From positions 248,001 to 312,000 of the forward strand of contig CAKSAK010000002.1 of the NCBI GenBank assembly GCA_934435205.1: a DNA stretch of 64,000 nucleotides. The letters run 5' to 3'. The notes beneath the pieces are model-generated. The model was not told where the DNA came from and searched no databases. It worked only from the letters and a program-made list of their open reading frames with translations. Positions 23,664 through 32,816 of the stretch are shown here, piece by piece (within the stretch, counting starts at the first letter, position 1; every line of letters starts with the position of its first letter). The DNA comes from an uncultured Ruminococcus sp. GTDB lineage: Bacteria > Bacillota > Clostridia > Oscillospirales > Ruminococcaceae. The translations under genes and the position numbers were made by a program.

Positions 23664-25892
23664 TTGCAAGGAGTGATAGTTATCAATATCTTTTACAACG
23701 AAAAAGACAAGGCTTTCAAGCTGAGAGCCAATAATACAGACTATATGATGAAGGTCTGCGAGGAGGGCTACCTCGCTCATGTTTACTATGGAAATAAAGT
23801 CCCTGACGAGGATCTCACTTACCTCCTCCGTCTGGACGAAAGCCCTTTTACACCTGCCACTAACGACCGTGACAGAGCAAGCTTTATGGATTCACTGCCT
23901 TTTGAGTACCCGTGTTTCGGCATTGGCGACTACAGAGAGTCTGCATTCAAAATAATGGACGCTAACGGTATGTCTACCTGCGACCTGAGATACGTTTCTC
24001 ATAAAATGTATGAGGGCAAACCAAAGCTTGAGGGTCTGCCTGCTACTTTCGCTACCGAGGAAAGCGGCTGTTCAACTCTCGAGATAACAATGTATGATAA
24101 GTATGCCGATATCGAAGTCGTTCTTATCTACACAGCTTTCCATAAGCTTGACGTTATCACACGTTCTGCCGTTATCACAAACAAGGGCGAAAAGCCTTTT
24201 AAAATAACAAGAGCACTTTCCGCTTGCGTTGATTTTGATACTGATAAAATGGATATGATAACCCTCAATGGCTCGTGGGCTAGAGAAAGAGCTGTTGAAA
24301 GATGCAGACTTCACCACGCTAAACAGCTTGTTGACTCCTGCAAGGGCGAGTCATCACATCAGAACAACCCGTTCGTTGCCCTCTGTGACAATAACGCTGA
24401 CGAGGATAAGGGCGAGGTTTTCGGTTTCAATTTCGTTTACTCAGGCAATTTCTACGCTCAGGCAGAGGTTACTCAGCATAAGAAAACTCGTTTTCTTATG
24501 GGTATAAATCCTCTCGACTTCCAGTGGCTTTTGGAAAAGGGCGAAAGCTTCACTTGCCCTGAGGTTGTAATGGTACATTCTGACGAGGGTATAGGTAAAA
24601 TGTCAAGAACTTTCCATGACCTCTATAGAAACAACCTTATCAGGGGCGAGTATAAGGATAAAAGACGTCCGATACTCATTAATAACTGGGAGGCTACTTA
24701 CTTTAATTTCGATACAGACAAGCTTATAGATATCGCAAAGGAAGCTTCAAAGCTTGGTATCGAAATGCTCGTTATGGACGACGGCTGGTTCGGTCACAGA
24801 GATGCCGACAATTCTTCACTGGGCGACTGGTTCGTTTATGAGAAGAAGCTCAAGGGCGGTCTTAAATATCTCGTTGACGAAGTAAACAAGCTTGGCATGA
24901 AGTTCGGCATTTGGTTCGAGCCTGAGATGATATCCCCTGACTCTGAGCTTTATAAGGCTCACCCAGATTGGGCTATCCAGATTAAGGGCAGACCTCTGAC
25001 ACTTTGCAGAGAGCAGTATGTTCTTGACTATTCAAGAAAAGAAGTCAGAGATCACGTTTACGGTATGATGAGAAAGATACTCGACAGTGCAAATATCGAG
25101 TACATCAAGTGGGATATGAACAGACAGCTTACAGAAGTCGGCTCGGCTACCCTCCCTGCTGAAAGACAGAGAGAGCTTTGGCACAGATATGTCCTTGGTG
25201 TTTACGACCTTATGGACAGACTTACAACAGATTATCCTCATATCCTCTTGGAGAACTGCTCAGGCGGCGGAGCAAGATTTGACCCTGGTATGCTCTACTA
25301 CAGCCCACAGATATGGTGCTCTGACGATACAGACGCTATCGAAAGACTGAAAATTCAGCACGGCACTTCAATGTGCTATCCATGCTCCGCAATGGGTGCG
25401 CACGTTTCTGACTGCCCTAACCATACAGTCGGCAGAAACACTCCGTTCAAAACAAGAGGCCACGTTGCTATGGTGGGTACATTCGGCTATGAGCTTGACG
25501 TAACAAGGATACCTCAGGAGGACAGAGACGCTATCCCTGCGCAGATAGAGGAGTTCAACAAGTTCAACAAGCTTGTAAGAACAGGCGACCACTACAGAAT
25601 AGGCAATATGTTTGAGGACAACACTTGGGACGCTTGGGAGTTCGTTGCAAAGGATAAGAGCGAAGCGCTCTTTGAGTTCGTTCAGGTGCTTGGCAGACCA
25701 AACGAGAGATCAAGACGTATCAAGCTCAAAGGTCTTGAAGCTGACGCTTACTATTATGAGGAGAACGAGCCTGACAAGAAGATATCAGGTGCGGCACTTA
25801 TGAACGCAGGTATCAACATCGCAAAGATATGGAATGGCGACGGACTTTACGGCGACTTCTGCTCAAAGATTCTTCATTTTATAAAGGCGTAA
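23664..25892 (+). CDS. GH36 alpha-galactosidase
   Basis: 742 residues if it starts at the TTG at 23,664. Removes alpha-1,6-galactose from raffinose-type sugars or galactomannan fragments. No signal peptide, so it acts on imported sugars. GH36 marks: WEATYFNFD, MDDGWFGHRD, FGIWFEPEMISPDS, nucleophile Asp in IKWDMNRQ near residue 479, ENCSGGGARFDPGM, and acid/base region WCSDDTDAIERL near 553. The start is unclear: family members usually begin near IFYNEKDK, but no ATG is there. AAGGAG at 23,668 points to ATA or ATC about 23,676-23,682, while AAAAGG at 23,649 supports the TTG. Confidence 0.93.
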   Translation: MQGVIVINIFYNEKDKAFKLRANNTDYMMKVCEEGYLAHVYYGNKVPDEDLTYLLRLDESPFTPATNDRDRASFMDSLPFEYPCFGIGDYRESAFKIMDANGMSTCDLRYVSHKMYEGKPKLEGLPATFATEESGCSTLEITMYDKYADIEVVLIYTAFHKLDVITRSAVITNKGEKPFKITRALSACVDFDTDKMDMITLNGSWARERAVERCRLHHAKQLVDSCKGESSHQNNPFVALCDNNADEDKGEVFGFNFVYSGNFYAQAEVTQHKKTRFLMGINPLDFQWLLEKGESFTCPEVVMVHSDEGIGKMSRTFHDLYRNNLIRGEYKDKRRPILINNWEATYFNFDTDKLIDIAKEASKLGIEMLVMDDGWFGHRDADNSSLGDWFVYEKKLKGGLKYLVDEVNKLGMKFGIWFEPEMISPDSELYKAHPDWAIQIKGRPLTLCREQYVLDYSRKEVRDHVYGMMRKILDSANIEYIKWDMNRQLTEVGSATLPAERQRELWHRYVLGVYDLMDRLTTDYPHILLENCSGGGARFDPGMLYYSPQIWCSDDTDAIERLKIQHGTSMCYPCSAMGAHVSDCPNHTVGRNTPFKTRGHVAMVGTFGYELDVTRIPQEDRDAIPAQIEEFNKFNKLVRTGDHYRIGNMFEDNTWDAWEFVAKDKSEALFEFVQVLGRPNERSRRIKLKGLEADAYYYEENEPDKKISGAALMNAGINIAKIWNGDGLYGDFCSKILHFIKA

Positions 25893-25913
25893 AATAATAA
25901 TAATAAAATACTA

Positions 25914-25942
25914 TTGACAATTTGAAGATATTGTAGTACAAT
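25914..25942 (+). promoter_or_regulatory. Sigma-A promoter of the GH74 gene
   Basis: TTGACA, 17 bases, TACAAT; RNA start near 25,949. Confidence 0.88.
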
Positions 25943-25963
25943 GATTGAGAAATAAGTTCAAAT

Positions 25964-25992
25964 TTTAAAGGCGGTTTTATTCCGCCTTTAAA
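25964..25992 (+). promoter_or_regulatory. Perfect 11-base inverted repeat in the GH74 leader
   Basis: TTTAAAGGCGG and CCGCCTTTAAA around TTTTATT, placed between the promoter and the start codon. No T-run follows, so it is not a usual terminator. It could be an operator or a 5' stabilising stem. Confidence 0.6.
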
Positions 25993-26036
25993 TAGTGTAA
26001 AAATGTAAACGAATACAGCTTATAAGGAGAATTTTT

Positions 26037-28325
26037 ATGAGGTTAAAAAAGTTAATGGCAGTGGTTTGTGCCGCCGCCCTTACAGTGACAGCTTTCGCAG
26101 GCTGTTCAAAGAAAGACGATTCCTCCAGCGGCTCTGACGGCAAGGGCGGCGCAAAGAAGGAATACTACAACGCTCAGCCTGTTGACACTGGCTGGGAGTG
26201 GGGAAACGTCGAGATAGTTGACGGTGGTTTTATCCCTGACGTCATTTATAACCCTACTGAGGAGGGGCTTATCTACGCCAGAACAGATATGGGCGGCGCT
26301 TATAAGTATAATAAGGACACTCAGCGCTGGGAGTGTATAACAGATTGCTTTGGTGGCGACGATTGGAACTATAACGGAACAGAGAGCCTTGCAACAGACC
26401 CTGTTGAGCCAAACAGAGTTTATCTTGCAGCAGGTACATATTCCACAAATCACGGTGCTATCTTTGCATCAGATGATTACGGCAAGAACTGGACTATCTG
26501 CGAAATGCCTTTCGGCATGGGCGGTAACGAGGTCGGAAGAGGCTGTGGCGAAAGACTTCAGGTAGACCCTAACGATAACTCAATACTTTACTTTGGCTCA
26601 AGAGCTGACGGACTTTGGAAGTCCACAGACTATGGCGCAACATGGAACGAGGTAACTTCATTCCCTACAAAGGGCGGATATACTGAGGACGGATATTCTA
26701 TCGGTCTTACTTTCGTGGCATTCGATAAGTCAAGCTCAGAAAAGGGTCAGGCAACAAAGACTATAATCGTTGGCTCGGCAGGAACACAGGGGGATTATCT
26801 CTATCGTTCTGATGACGCAGGCGAAACATGGACTTCTATCCCTAATCCAAAGGCTGAGGCTACAGGCGACAAGACCGATAAGCTCAAGCCTTGTCAGGGC
26901 GAGATATCTTCTGACGGATATCTCTATTCAACATGGTCTTATAAGGTAGGACCAAACAACGCTTCTGACGGAGCAGTTCAGAAGTATAACCTTAAAACAG
27001 GCGAGTGGACAGAGATAACTCCTGAAAGACTTTATACCTGCGGATATAACGGAATCTCAGTAAACCCTAACGACCCTAACATGATAGTCTGCACGACTCT
27101 TGACCTGTGGGCATATTTCGACAATCTTTTCGTTTCCTATGACGGAGGCGAAACATGGAACGGTATATGGTCATATGAAAAGGGCGGCAACCCTGTAAAC
27201 AACTTTAATCTCGATATAAGCAATGCTCCTTGGCTTGATTGGCAGGGACAGCTCAAGCCGGGCTGGTGGATGACAGGCGTTGCGATCAATCCATTCAACC
27301 CTGATGAAGTTCTTTACACAACAGGTGCAACTATCTTCGGCACATCAAATCTTTCAAAGATAAAGGACGAGCCTGTTGACATAAGCGTAAAGGCAATGGG
27401 CGTTGAAATGACAGCTATCTTTGACTTTGTTTCACCTCTCGATAACGGCGAGGGTACTCCTGAGCTTTATTCCACAATGGGCGACCTTTACGGCTTCCGT
27501 CACGATGATGTAACAAAAGCTCCGCAGGAGCATTATGGTGACTTCAAGGCGACCTCTATAGATTGTGCGGCACAGGATTATAAGATAGTAGTAAGAGCAA
27601 CTGACGACGGTGACGGCTCAGTTTACTATTCAACAGACGCCGCCGAAACATGGCAGACTGTTGAAACTCTCCCAGAGGGCGTTGAGAAGAAAGCAGGCGG
27701 CACAGCTAAGCTTTCCGCAGACGGCAAGACCATTTTCTATCAGAGCGGCACATCAGGCGTTGCGGCGGCAGTAACAAGCGACTTCGGTAAAACATGGACA
27801 ACCTGCGAGGGACTTCCTGCCGGTGCAGTTATCGAAACAGATAAGGTAAACCCTGATAAGTTCTATGGCTCATATGACGGAACGTTCTATATGAGTACAG
27901 ACGGCGGAAAGACCTTCAGCCCTATAGCAAATATGCTGGTTTCAGCTTCTTCTATTAAGGCTTGTCCTGATACTGAGGGCGACCTCTGGATAGCTGTTGG
28001 TGCAGGCGGCGTTTACTACCTTGATACAGCTACAGGCACACTTGCTCCTACATCTCAGGACGTTACACAGTGCGACGCTATCGGTCTTGGTAAGGCTGAA
28101 AAAGACGGCGACTATATGGCTCTCTACATGATGGGTGAAGCAAACGGTGATGGTTACGGCATTTATATGTCAGCCGACAAGGGAGTAACATGGAAGCGTA
28201 TCAATGATGACACACAGAAGTGGGGCAACGTTAGAAAGATAATCAGCGGCGACCCTAAGACCTACGGCAGAGTTTATGTAGGCACTGACGGACGTGGTAT
28301 CATTATGGGCAACGTTAAGCAGTAA
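26037..28325 (+). CDS. GH74 xyloglucanase lipoprotein
   Basis: 762 residues. Lipobox AFAGC (Cys 22), Ser/Gly/Lys linker, then two seven-bladed propellers with repeated Asp-box-like turns (SDDYGKNWT, STDYGATWN, SDDAGETWT, SYDGGETWN, STDAAETWQ, SADKGVTWK). Catalytic Asp candidates are in YARTDMGGAYK near residue 84 and NAPWLDWQG near 400, at the positions expected in the family. Cuts the xyloglucan backbone outside the cell. No binding module or dockerin. Own promoter and terminator, so it is a single-gene unit. Confidence 0.93.
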   Translation: MRLKKLMAVVCAAALTVTAFAGCSKKDDSSSGSDGKGGAKKEYYNAQPVDTGWEWGNVEIVDGGFIPDVIYNPTEEGLIYARTDMGGAYKYNKDTQRWECITDCFGGDDWNYNGTESLATDPVEPNRVYLAAGTYSTNHGAIFASDDYGKNWTICEMPFGMGGNEVGRGCGERLQVDPNDNSILYFGSRADGLWKSTDYGATWNEVTSFPTKGGYTEDGYSIGLTFVAFDKSSSEKGQATKTIIVGSAGTQGDYLYRSDDAGETWTSIPNPKAEATGDKTDKLKPCQGEISSDGYLYSTWSYKVGPNNASDGAVQKYNLKTGEWTEITPERLYTCGYNGISVNPNDPNMIVCTTLDLWAYFDNLFVSYDGGETWNGIWSYEKGGNPVNNFNLDISNAPWLDWQGQLKPGWWMTGVAINPFNPDEVLYTTGATIFGTSNLSKIKDEPVDISVKAMGVEMTAIFDFVSPLDNGEGTPELYSTMGDLYGFRHDDVTKAPQEHYGDFKATSIDCAAQDYKIVVRATDDGDGSVYYSTDAAETWQTVETLPEGVEKKAGGTAKLSADGKTIFYQSGTSGVAAAVTSDFGKTWTTCEGLPAGAVIETDKVNPDKFYGSYDGTFYMSTDGGKTFSPIANMLVSASSIKACPDTEGDLWIAVGAGGVYYLDTATGTLAPTSQDVTQCDAIGLGKAEKDGDYMALYMMGEANGDGYGIYMSADKGVTWKRINDDTQKWGNVRKIISGDPKTYGRVYVGTDGRGIIMGNVKQ

Positions 28326-28345
28326 TACATTATAATATAGCGAAC

Positions 28346-28376
28346 AGAGCGGTACGAAAATGTGCCGCTCTTTTTG
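28346..28376 (+). terminator. Terminator after the GH74 gene
   Basis: AGAGCGGTAC and GTGCCGCTCT pair around GAAAAT, followed by TTTTTG. Confidence 0.82.
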
Positions 28377-28410
28377 TTTGGGATAATGTATAACAGTAAA
28401 TTTGAGAGGT

Positions 28411-28476
28411 CGGGACGTCGAGGACGCCGTCCCCTACAACATACCTCTTGCAGGGGCGACCTGTGGTCGCCCGCTC
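28411..28476. repeat. Two adjacent palindromic repeat units
   Basis: CGGGACGTCGAGGACGCCGT then CCCCTACA (28,411-28,438), and TGCAGGGGCGACC-TGT-GGTCGCCCGC (28,449-28,474) in the opposite orientation. Both belong to the CCCCTACA-ended family. The stretch 28,477-28,668 shows nothing else I can name. Confidence 0.6.
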
Positions 28477-28668
28477 TTTTTGCGACAGCAAAATTATTGC
28501 GATAAATAGTAGCATTTTACCCTGCTAAAGCCCCGAAAAACCGACTTTTACAACGAATATGAATAAAATGTAGCGGTAAATGATACTCATAGTGAAATTT
28601 GTACAATGTGCATATAAATGTGCCGATAAATCAGTGAAAATTCTATATTGTAATTTGTCTGTAACCGC

Positions 28669-28697
28669 TTGCAAATGTGGTAAAAGTAGTGTATAAT
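28669..28697 (+). promoter_or_regulatory. Sigma-A promoter of the S10-spc-alpha operon
   Basis: TTGCAA, 17 bases, TATAAT; RNA start near 28,704, about 430 bases before rpsJ. Confidence 0.82.
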
Positions 28698-28703
28698 AAT
28701 ACT

Positions 28704-29120
28704 TGCGTGACTGCACAGTGTATTTAATGTACACGATGATGATATGCGATGAAGCGGAAGGTTGCTGACAGTTGGTCAGGTAATTTCCGTGGAGTATGTC
28801 CGATTTTAAACCGGGCGACTGTTAATACCGAACACAGTATGTGCTTATGCTTCTTGCGATAGCGGACAAGGTCTGCTTTAGCGTGAGTATGTGTGATGCT
28901 GTGTGCGCTGTTTTCTGAGTCCGAAAGCCTTGTGGGTTTCGGAATTTTTTATGAGAATGGCAGGAAACACACGGCAGAGTGTAAACGGGTATCAACAGAA
29001 AGCTTTTAAAGCTCGAACCTGTCAATTGCGTAAGCGATCGGCACGCCTCGATCATTTACGCAATTGACTGAGGCTTGAGTGAAAGAAAGCTGCCCCCTAA
29101 ACTTTTTTAATTTGCACAAG
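28704..29120 (+). promoter_or_regulatory. Long structured leader of the S10 operon
   Basis: Two strong structures lie in this 5' UTR. First, CCGAAAGCC-TTGT-GGGTTTCGG followed by AATTTTTT (28,921-28,950), a terminator-like hairpin. Second, a long stem at 29,012-29,079: CTCGA/TTGAG, then TCAATTGCGTAA/TTACGCAATTGA, with GATCG/CGATC at the tip. The upstream part could hold the antiterminator. The S10 leader of E. coli is regulated by L4; this one has no likeness I can see. Confidence 0.6.
28921..28950 (+). terminator. Terminator hairpin inside the S10 leader
   Basis: Nine-base arms with one G/G mismatch, tetraloop TTGT, and six T two bases after. It lies about 180 bases before rpsJ and would have to be passed for expression. 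Confidence 0.65.
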
Positions 29121-29132
29121 GAGGCGATTTAA

Positions 29133-29447
29133 GTGGCAGTCAATGAAAAGATCAGAATCAAGATCAAGGGTTACGAGCATGCGGTTGTAGACGCAGCTGC
29201 AGCAAAGATCGTTGAGGCTGTTAAGCGTTCAGGCGCACAGGTTTCAGGTCCTATCCCACTTCCTACAGACAAAGAGGTAATCACGATCCTCAGAGCTGTA
29301 CACAAGTACAAGGATAGCCGTGAGCAGTTCGAGATGAGAACTCACAAGAGACTTATCGACGTTCTGAGACCTACAAAGGAAACAACAGCAGCTCTTGAAA
29401 ATCTTGAACTTCCTGCAGGCGTTAACATTGTTATGGAGATCAAGTAA
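29133..29447 (+). CDS. rpsJ: Ribosomal protein S10
   Basis: 104 residues starting at GTG (AAGGAGG 8 bases upstream). KIRIKIKGYEHAVVDAAAAKIVE and GPIPLPTDKEVITILR are S10. First gene of the super-operon; also a partner of NusB in antitermination in bacteria. Confidence 0.97.
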   Translation: MAVNEKIRIKIKGYEHAVVDAAAAKIVEAVKRSGAQVSGPIPLPTDKEVITILRAVHKYKDSREQFEMRTHKRLIDVLRPTKETTAALENLELPAGVNIVMEIK

Positions 29448-29541
29448 TCTCCAAATGAGATCGCGTGCGATCTCAAAAAACATTTAACACGCAGGTCACG
29501 TCGGACAAGTCCGACCAATAACCACATAGGAGGAAAACATA

Positions 29542-30177
29542 ATGCAAAAGGGAATCATCGGTAAGAAAATCGGTATGACACAGATTTTCGATGAAGCAGG
29601 AAAAGTAATTCCTGTAACAGTTGTTGAAGCTGGTCCTTGCGTTGTCGTTCAGAAGAAGACAGTTGAGAATGACGGCTATGAGGCTGTTCAGCTTGGCTAC
29701 GGCGACATCAGAGCGAAGAGAGTAAACAAGCCTCTTCAGGGTCACTTCAAGAAGGCTGACGTTGCAATGAAGAGAACTCTTAAGGAGTTCAGACTTGCTG
29801 ACACATCAGCTCTTAATGTTGGAGATATCGTAAAGGCTGACACATTTGCTGCAGGCGACATCGTTGATGTCAGCGGTACAAGCAAGGGTCACGGATTCTC
29901 CGGTACGATCAAGCGTCACAACAACTCAAGACTTAAGGAAACTCACGGTACAGGTCCTGTACACAGACACGCAGGTTCTATGGGTGCTTGTTCATCACCT
30001 TCAAGGATCTTCAAGGGCAAGGGTATGCCTGGTCAGTACGGTAACGTAAAGGTAACTGTACAGAATCTTGAGATCGTCAAGGTAGACGCAGAAAACAATC
30101 TTATCGCAATCAAGGGCGCAATTCCTGGACCAAAGAACGGTACAGTTACAATTTGCGACTGCGTTAAGAAGGCTTAG
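29542..30177 (+). CDS. rplC: Ribosomal protein L3
   Basis: 211 residues. QKGIIGKKIGMTQIFDEAGK start and GHGFSGTIKRH, HRHAGSMGACSSPSRIFKGK core. The 94-base gap before it contains GAGATCG-CGTG-CGATCTC (29,457-29,474) and CGGACAAGTCCG. Confidence 0.97.
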   Translation: MQKGIIGKKIGMTQIFDEAGKVIPVTVVEAGPCVVVQKKTVENDGYEAVQLGYGDIRAKRVNKPLQGHFKKADVAMKRTLKEFRLADTSALNVGDIVKADTFAAGDIVDVSGTSKGHGFSGTIKRHNNSRLKETHGTGPVHRHAGSMGACSSPSRIFKGKGMPGQYGNVKVTVQNLEIVKVDAENNLIAIKGAIPGPKNGTVTICDCVKKA

Positions 30178-30194
30178 TGGAAGGAGGAATCATA

Positions 30195-30818
30195 ATGTCA
30201 CAGATTTCAGTATTTGATATGACAGGCAAAAAGGTTGCCGACACTGAGCTTAACGATGCTATTTTCGGTATCGAGCCAAACAAGGCTATCATGCACGCTA
30301 TGGTTGTAAATTATCTTGCTAACCAGAGACAGGGCACACAGTCAACTCTTACAAGAACAGAAGTAAGAGGCGGTGGTAGAAAGCCATGGAGACAGAAGGG
30401 AACAGGTCACGCAAGACAGGGTTCTATCAGAGCTCCACAGTGGGTACACGGTGGTGTTGCTCTCGGTCCTAAGCCAAGAGATTACAGCTATTCACTTAAT
30501 AAAAAAGAAAGAAGACTCGGTATGAAGTCTGCACTTTCAACAAAGGTCGTTGACGAGAACCTCGTAGTTGTTGATTCTATCAAGCTCGAGAGCTACAAGA
30601 CAAAGGCAGTTGTTGAGATGCTCAAGGCACTGGGTGCTGAGGGTAAGGCTCTCATCGTTACAGCAGAGTCTGACAAGACTGTTGTCAAGAGTGCAGCCAA
30701 CATTCCTGGCGTTAAGACAGCTACTGTAAATACTCTCAGTGTTTACGACATTCTGAACTATGATAAGTTTATCGTTTCTTCAGAGGCTGTAAAGAAGATT
30801 GAGGAGGTTTACGCATAA
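30195..30818 (+). CDS. rplD: Ribosomal protein L4
   Basis: 207 residues from MSQISVFDMTGKKV; AAGGAGG is 8 bases upstream, so an earlier in-frame GTG overlapping the rplC stop is not used. KPWRQKGTGHARQGSIRAP is the L4 loop that lines the exit tunnel. Candidate regulator of the operon leader by analogy with E. coli. Confidence 0.97.
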   Translation: MSQISVFDMTGKKVADTELNDAIFGIEPNKAIMHAMVVNYLANQRQGTQSTLTRTEVRGGGRKPWRQKGTGHARQGSIRAPQWVHGGVALGPKPRDYSYSLNKKERRLGMKSALSTKVVDENLVVVDSIKLESYKTKAVVEMLKALGAEGKALIVTAESDKTVVKSAANIPGVKTATVNTLSVYDILNYDKFIVSSEAVKKIEEVYA

Positions 30819-31108
30819 TGAGAACTGCTCAAGATATTATTTTAAAGCCAGTTATCACTGAAGACTCTATGGACAGACTTCAGGCTAACAGATACACTTT
30901 CAAGGTCGCTAAGGACGCTAACAAGATCGAGATAGCTAAGGCTGTTGAAGAGCTTTTCAACGTAAAGGTAGCTAAGGTAAACACGATCAGCGTTAAGGGT
31001 AAGCAGAAGAGAATGGGAAGAAGCGTAGGCTACAGACCAGACTGGAAAAAAGCGATCGTTACTCTTGAGGGTGACAAGACAATCGAATTCTTCGAGGGCT
31101 TGTTCTAA
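30818..31108 (+). CDS. rplW: Ribosomal protein L23
   Basis: 96 residues; the ATG overlaps the rplD stop by one base. ILKPVITEDSMDRLQANRYTF and GYRPDWKKAIVTL are L23. Sits at the tunnel exit and docks SecYEG, trigger factor and SRP. Confidence 0.97.
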   Translation: MRTAQDIILKPVITEDSMDRLQANRYTFKVAKDANKIEIAKAVEELFNVKVAKVNTISVKGKQKRMGRSVGYRPDWKKAIVTLEGDKTIEFFEGLF

Positions 31109-31302
31109 TATCCTCTAAAAGAGGTGCAGCGTAAGGCTGCATTGCTCCGATGAACTTCATGAATACCGAGAAGTCGTCGGAAAGGTCCTGCGAGGCGGCG
31201 AGGACCGCTCATCATTTCACCGCAGGACGTAAGTATGGAAGGGCGCTTGGCGTGAAAACGCTTTGACCTTTTCGCAAAACTCAGATAAGGAGTGAATTTC
31301 AA
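31109..31302 (+). promoter_or_regulatory. Structured 194-base gap before rplB
   Basis: Stems CCTCT/AGAGG, GCAGC-GTAAG-GCTGC, and two that compete for the same bases: GTCCTGCG (31,185) can pair with CGCAGGAC (31,221), or GGTCC (31,184) with GGACC (31,202). The gap is much longer than others within this operon and shows no promoter. Possible site for a ribosomal protein. Confidence 0.45.
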
Positions 31303-32136
31303 ATGGCAATAAAGAGCTACAAGCCTACAACAGCCGGCAGAAGAGGTATGACAGTTACCGATTATTCCGAGCTTTCAAAGGTTGCTCCATGTAAGTCTCT
31401 GCTTGAGCCACTCAAGAAGAACTCAGGTAGAAACAGCTACGGTAGAATCACTGTTCGTCACAGAGGCGGCGGAGTAAGAAGAAAATACCGTGTAATTGAT
31501 TTTAAGAGAAACAAACTCGATATGAACGCAACAGTTCTTACTATCGAGTACGATCCAAACCGTTCAGCATTCATTGCTCTTGTAGAGTATGAGGACGGCG
31601 AGAAGAGATACATCATCGCACCTTATGGACTTAAGGTTGGTGACGTTATCAGAGCAGGCGCAGACGCAGACATCAAGCCTGGTAATGCACTTGCAATGAT
31701 AAACATTCCTGTTGGTACTTTCATTCACAACATCGAGCTTTATCCTGGTAAGGGCGCACAGCTCGTTCGTTCAGCAGGAAACATGGCTCAGCTCATGGGT
31801 AAGGAAGACAACTACGCACTTGTAAGACTTCCTTCAGGCGAGATGAGAAAGGTCCCTGTAAACTGCATGGCTACGATCGGTCAGGTAGGAAACATCGACC
31901 ATGAGAACGTAAATATCGGTAAGGCAGGTAGAAAGCGCCATATGGGCTGGAGACCTACCGTTAGAGGTTCTGTAATGAACCCATGCGATCACCCACACGG
32001 TGGTGGTGAGGGTCGTGCTCCAGTTGGTAGACCAACTCCAGTTACACCTTGGGGTAAGCCTACAATGGGATACAAGACCCGTGCTAAGCATCATCGCTCC
32101 GATAAGTTTATCGTAAAACGCAGAAACGGTAAGTAA
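31303..32136 (+). CDS. rplB: Ribosomal protein L2
   Basis: 277 residues. YKPTTAGRRGMTVTDY start, GRITVRHRGGGVRRKYR, and the C-terminal MNPCDHPHGGGEGRAPVGR with the His needed near the peptidyl-transferase centre. RBS AAGGAGTG. Confidence 0.98.
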   Translation: MAIKSYKPTTAGRRGMTVTDYSELSKVAPCKSLLEPLKKNSGRNSYGRITVRHRGGGVRRKYRVIDFKRNKLDMNATVLTIEYDPNRSAFIALVEYEDGEKRYIIAPYGLKVGDVIRAGADADIKPGNALAMINIPVGTFIHNIELYPGKGAQLVRSAGNMAQLMGKEDNYALVRLPSGEMRKVPVNCMATIGQVGNIDHENVNIGKAGRKRHMGWRPTVRGSVMNPCDHPHGGGEGRAPVGRPTPVTPWGKPTMGYKTRAKHHRSDKFIVKRRNGK

Positions 32137-32159
32137 TGCTGAAAGGAGGCAGATGATCA

Positions 32160-32441
32160 ATGGGTAGAAGTGTCAAGAAGGGACCATACGTACAGGAGGT
32201 CCTTTACAAGAGAGTTAAGGCAATGAACGATGCAGGCGAGAAGAAGGTGCTCAAGACATGGAGCAGAGCTTCTACAATATTCCCTGAATTCGTTGGTCAC
32301 ACATTCGCAGTTCACGACGGACGTAAGCACGTTCCTGTATATGTAACAGAGGACATGGTTGGTCACAAGCTGGGAGAGTTCGCTCCAACAAGAACATTCA
32401 AGGGTCATGCAGGTTCAAAGACCTCAAACAACGGTAAGTAG
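32160..32441 (+). CDS. rpsS: Ribosomal protein S19
   Basis: 93 residues. MGRSVKKGPYVQEVLYKRVK and FVGHTFAVHDGRKHVPVYVT are S19, which binds the 3' part of 16S rRNA with S13. AAAGGAGG precedes. Confidence 0.97.
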   Translation: MGRSVKKGPYVQEVLYKRVKAMNDAGEKKVLKTWSRASTIFPEFVGHTFAVHDGRKHVPVYVTEDMVGHKLGEFAPTRTFKGHAGSKTSNNGK

Positions 32442-32460
32442 TGCGGAAGGAGGAATACAA

Positions 32461-32796
32461 ATGGAAGCAAAAGCAATTCTGAGAAATGCTCGTATTGCTC
32501 CTCGTAAGGTACAGATCGTTCTCGATCTGATCAGAGGAAAAGACTATGATGTTGCAATGGCAACAGTAAAGCATACACCAAAGGCTGCAAGTGAATATCT
32601 TGAGAAGCTTCTGAAGTCCGCCGCTCACAACGCTGAGAACAACCATAACATGGATAAGAACAACCTTTACGTTGCAGAGTGCTATGTTTGTCCAGGACCG
32701 ATAATGAAGAGAATCATGCCAAGAGCACAAGGCAGAGCATATAGAATCCTTAAGAGAACATCACACGTTACGATCGTTCTTAAGGAAAAGGAATAA
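32461..32796 (+). CDS. rplV: Ribosomal protein L22
   Basis: 111 residues from MEAKAILRNARIAPRKVQ, behind GGAAGGAGG; an open frame continuing upstream inside rpsS is not used. PRAQGRAYRILKRTSHVTI is the loop that reaches the exit tunnel. Confidence 0.97.
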   Translation: MEAKAILRNARIAPRKVQIVLDLIRGKDYDVAMATVKHTPKAASEYLEKLLKSAAHNAENNHNMDKNNLYVAECYVCPGPIMKRIMPRAQGRAYRILKRTSHVTIVLKEKE

Positions 32797-32816
32797 GCTG
32801 AAAGAGGAGGTAAACT

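Noticed and set aside
28525..29055. Small frames in the gap before rpsJ
   Set aside because: They overlap the promoter and structured leader and have no RBS or family likeness.
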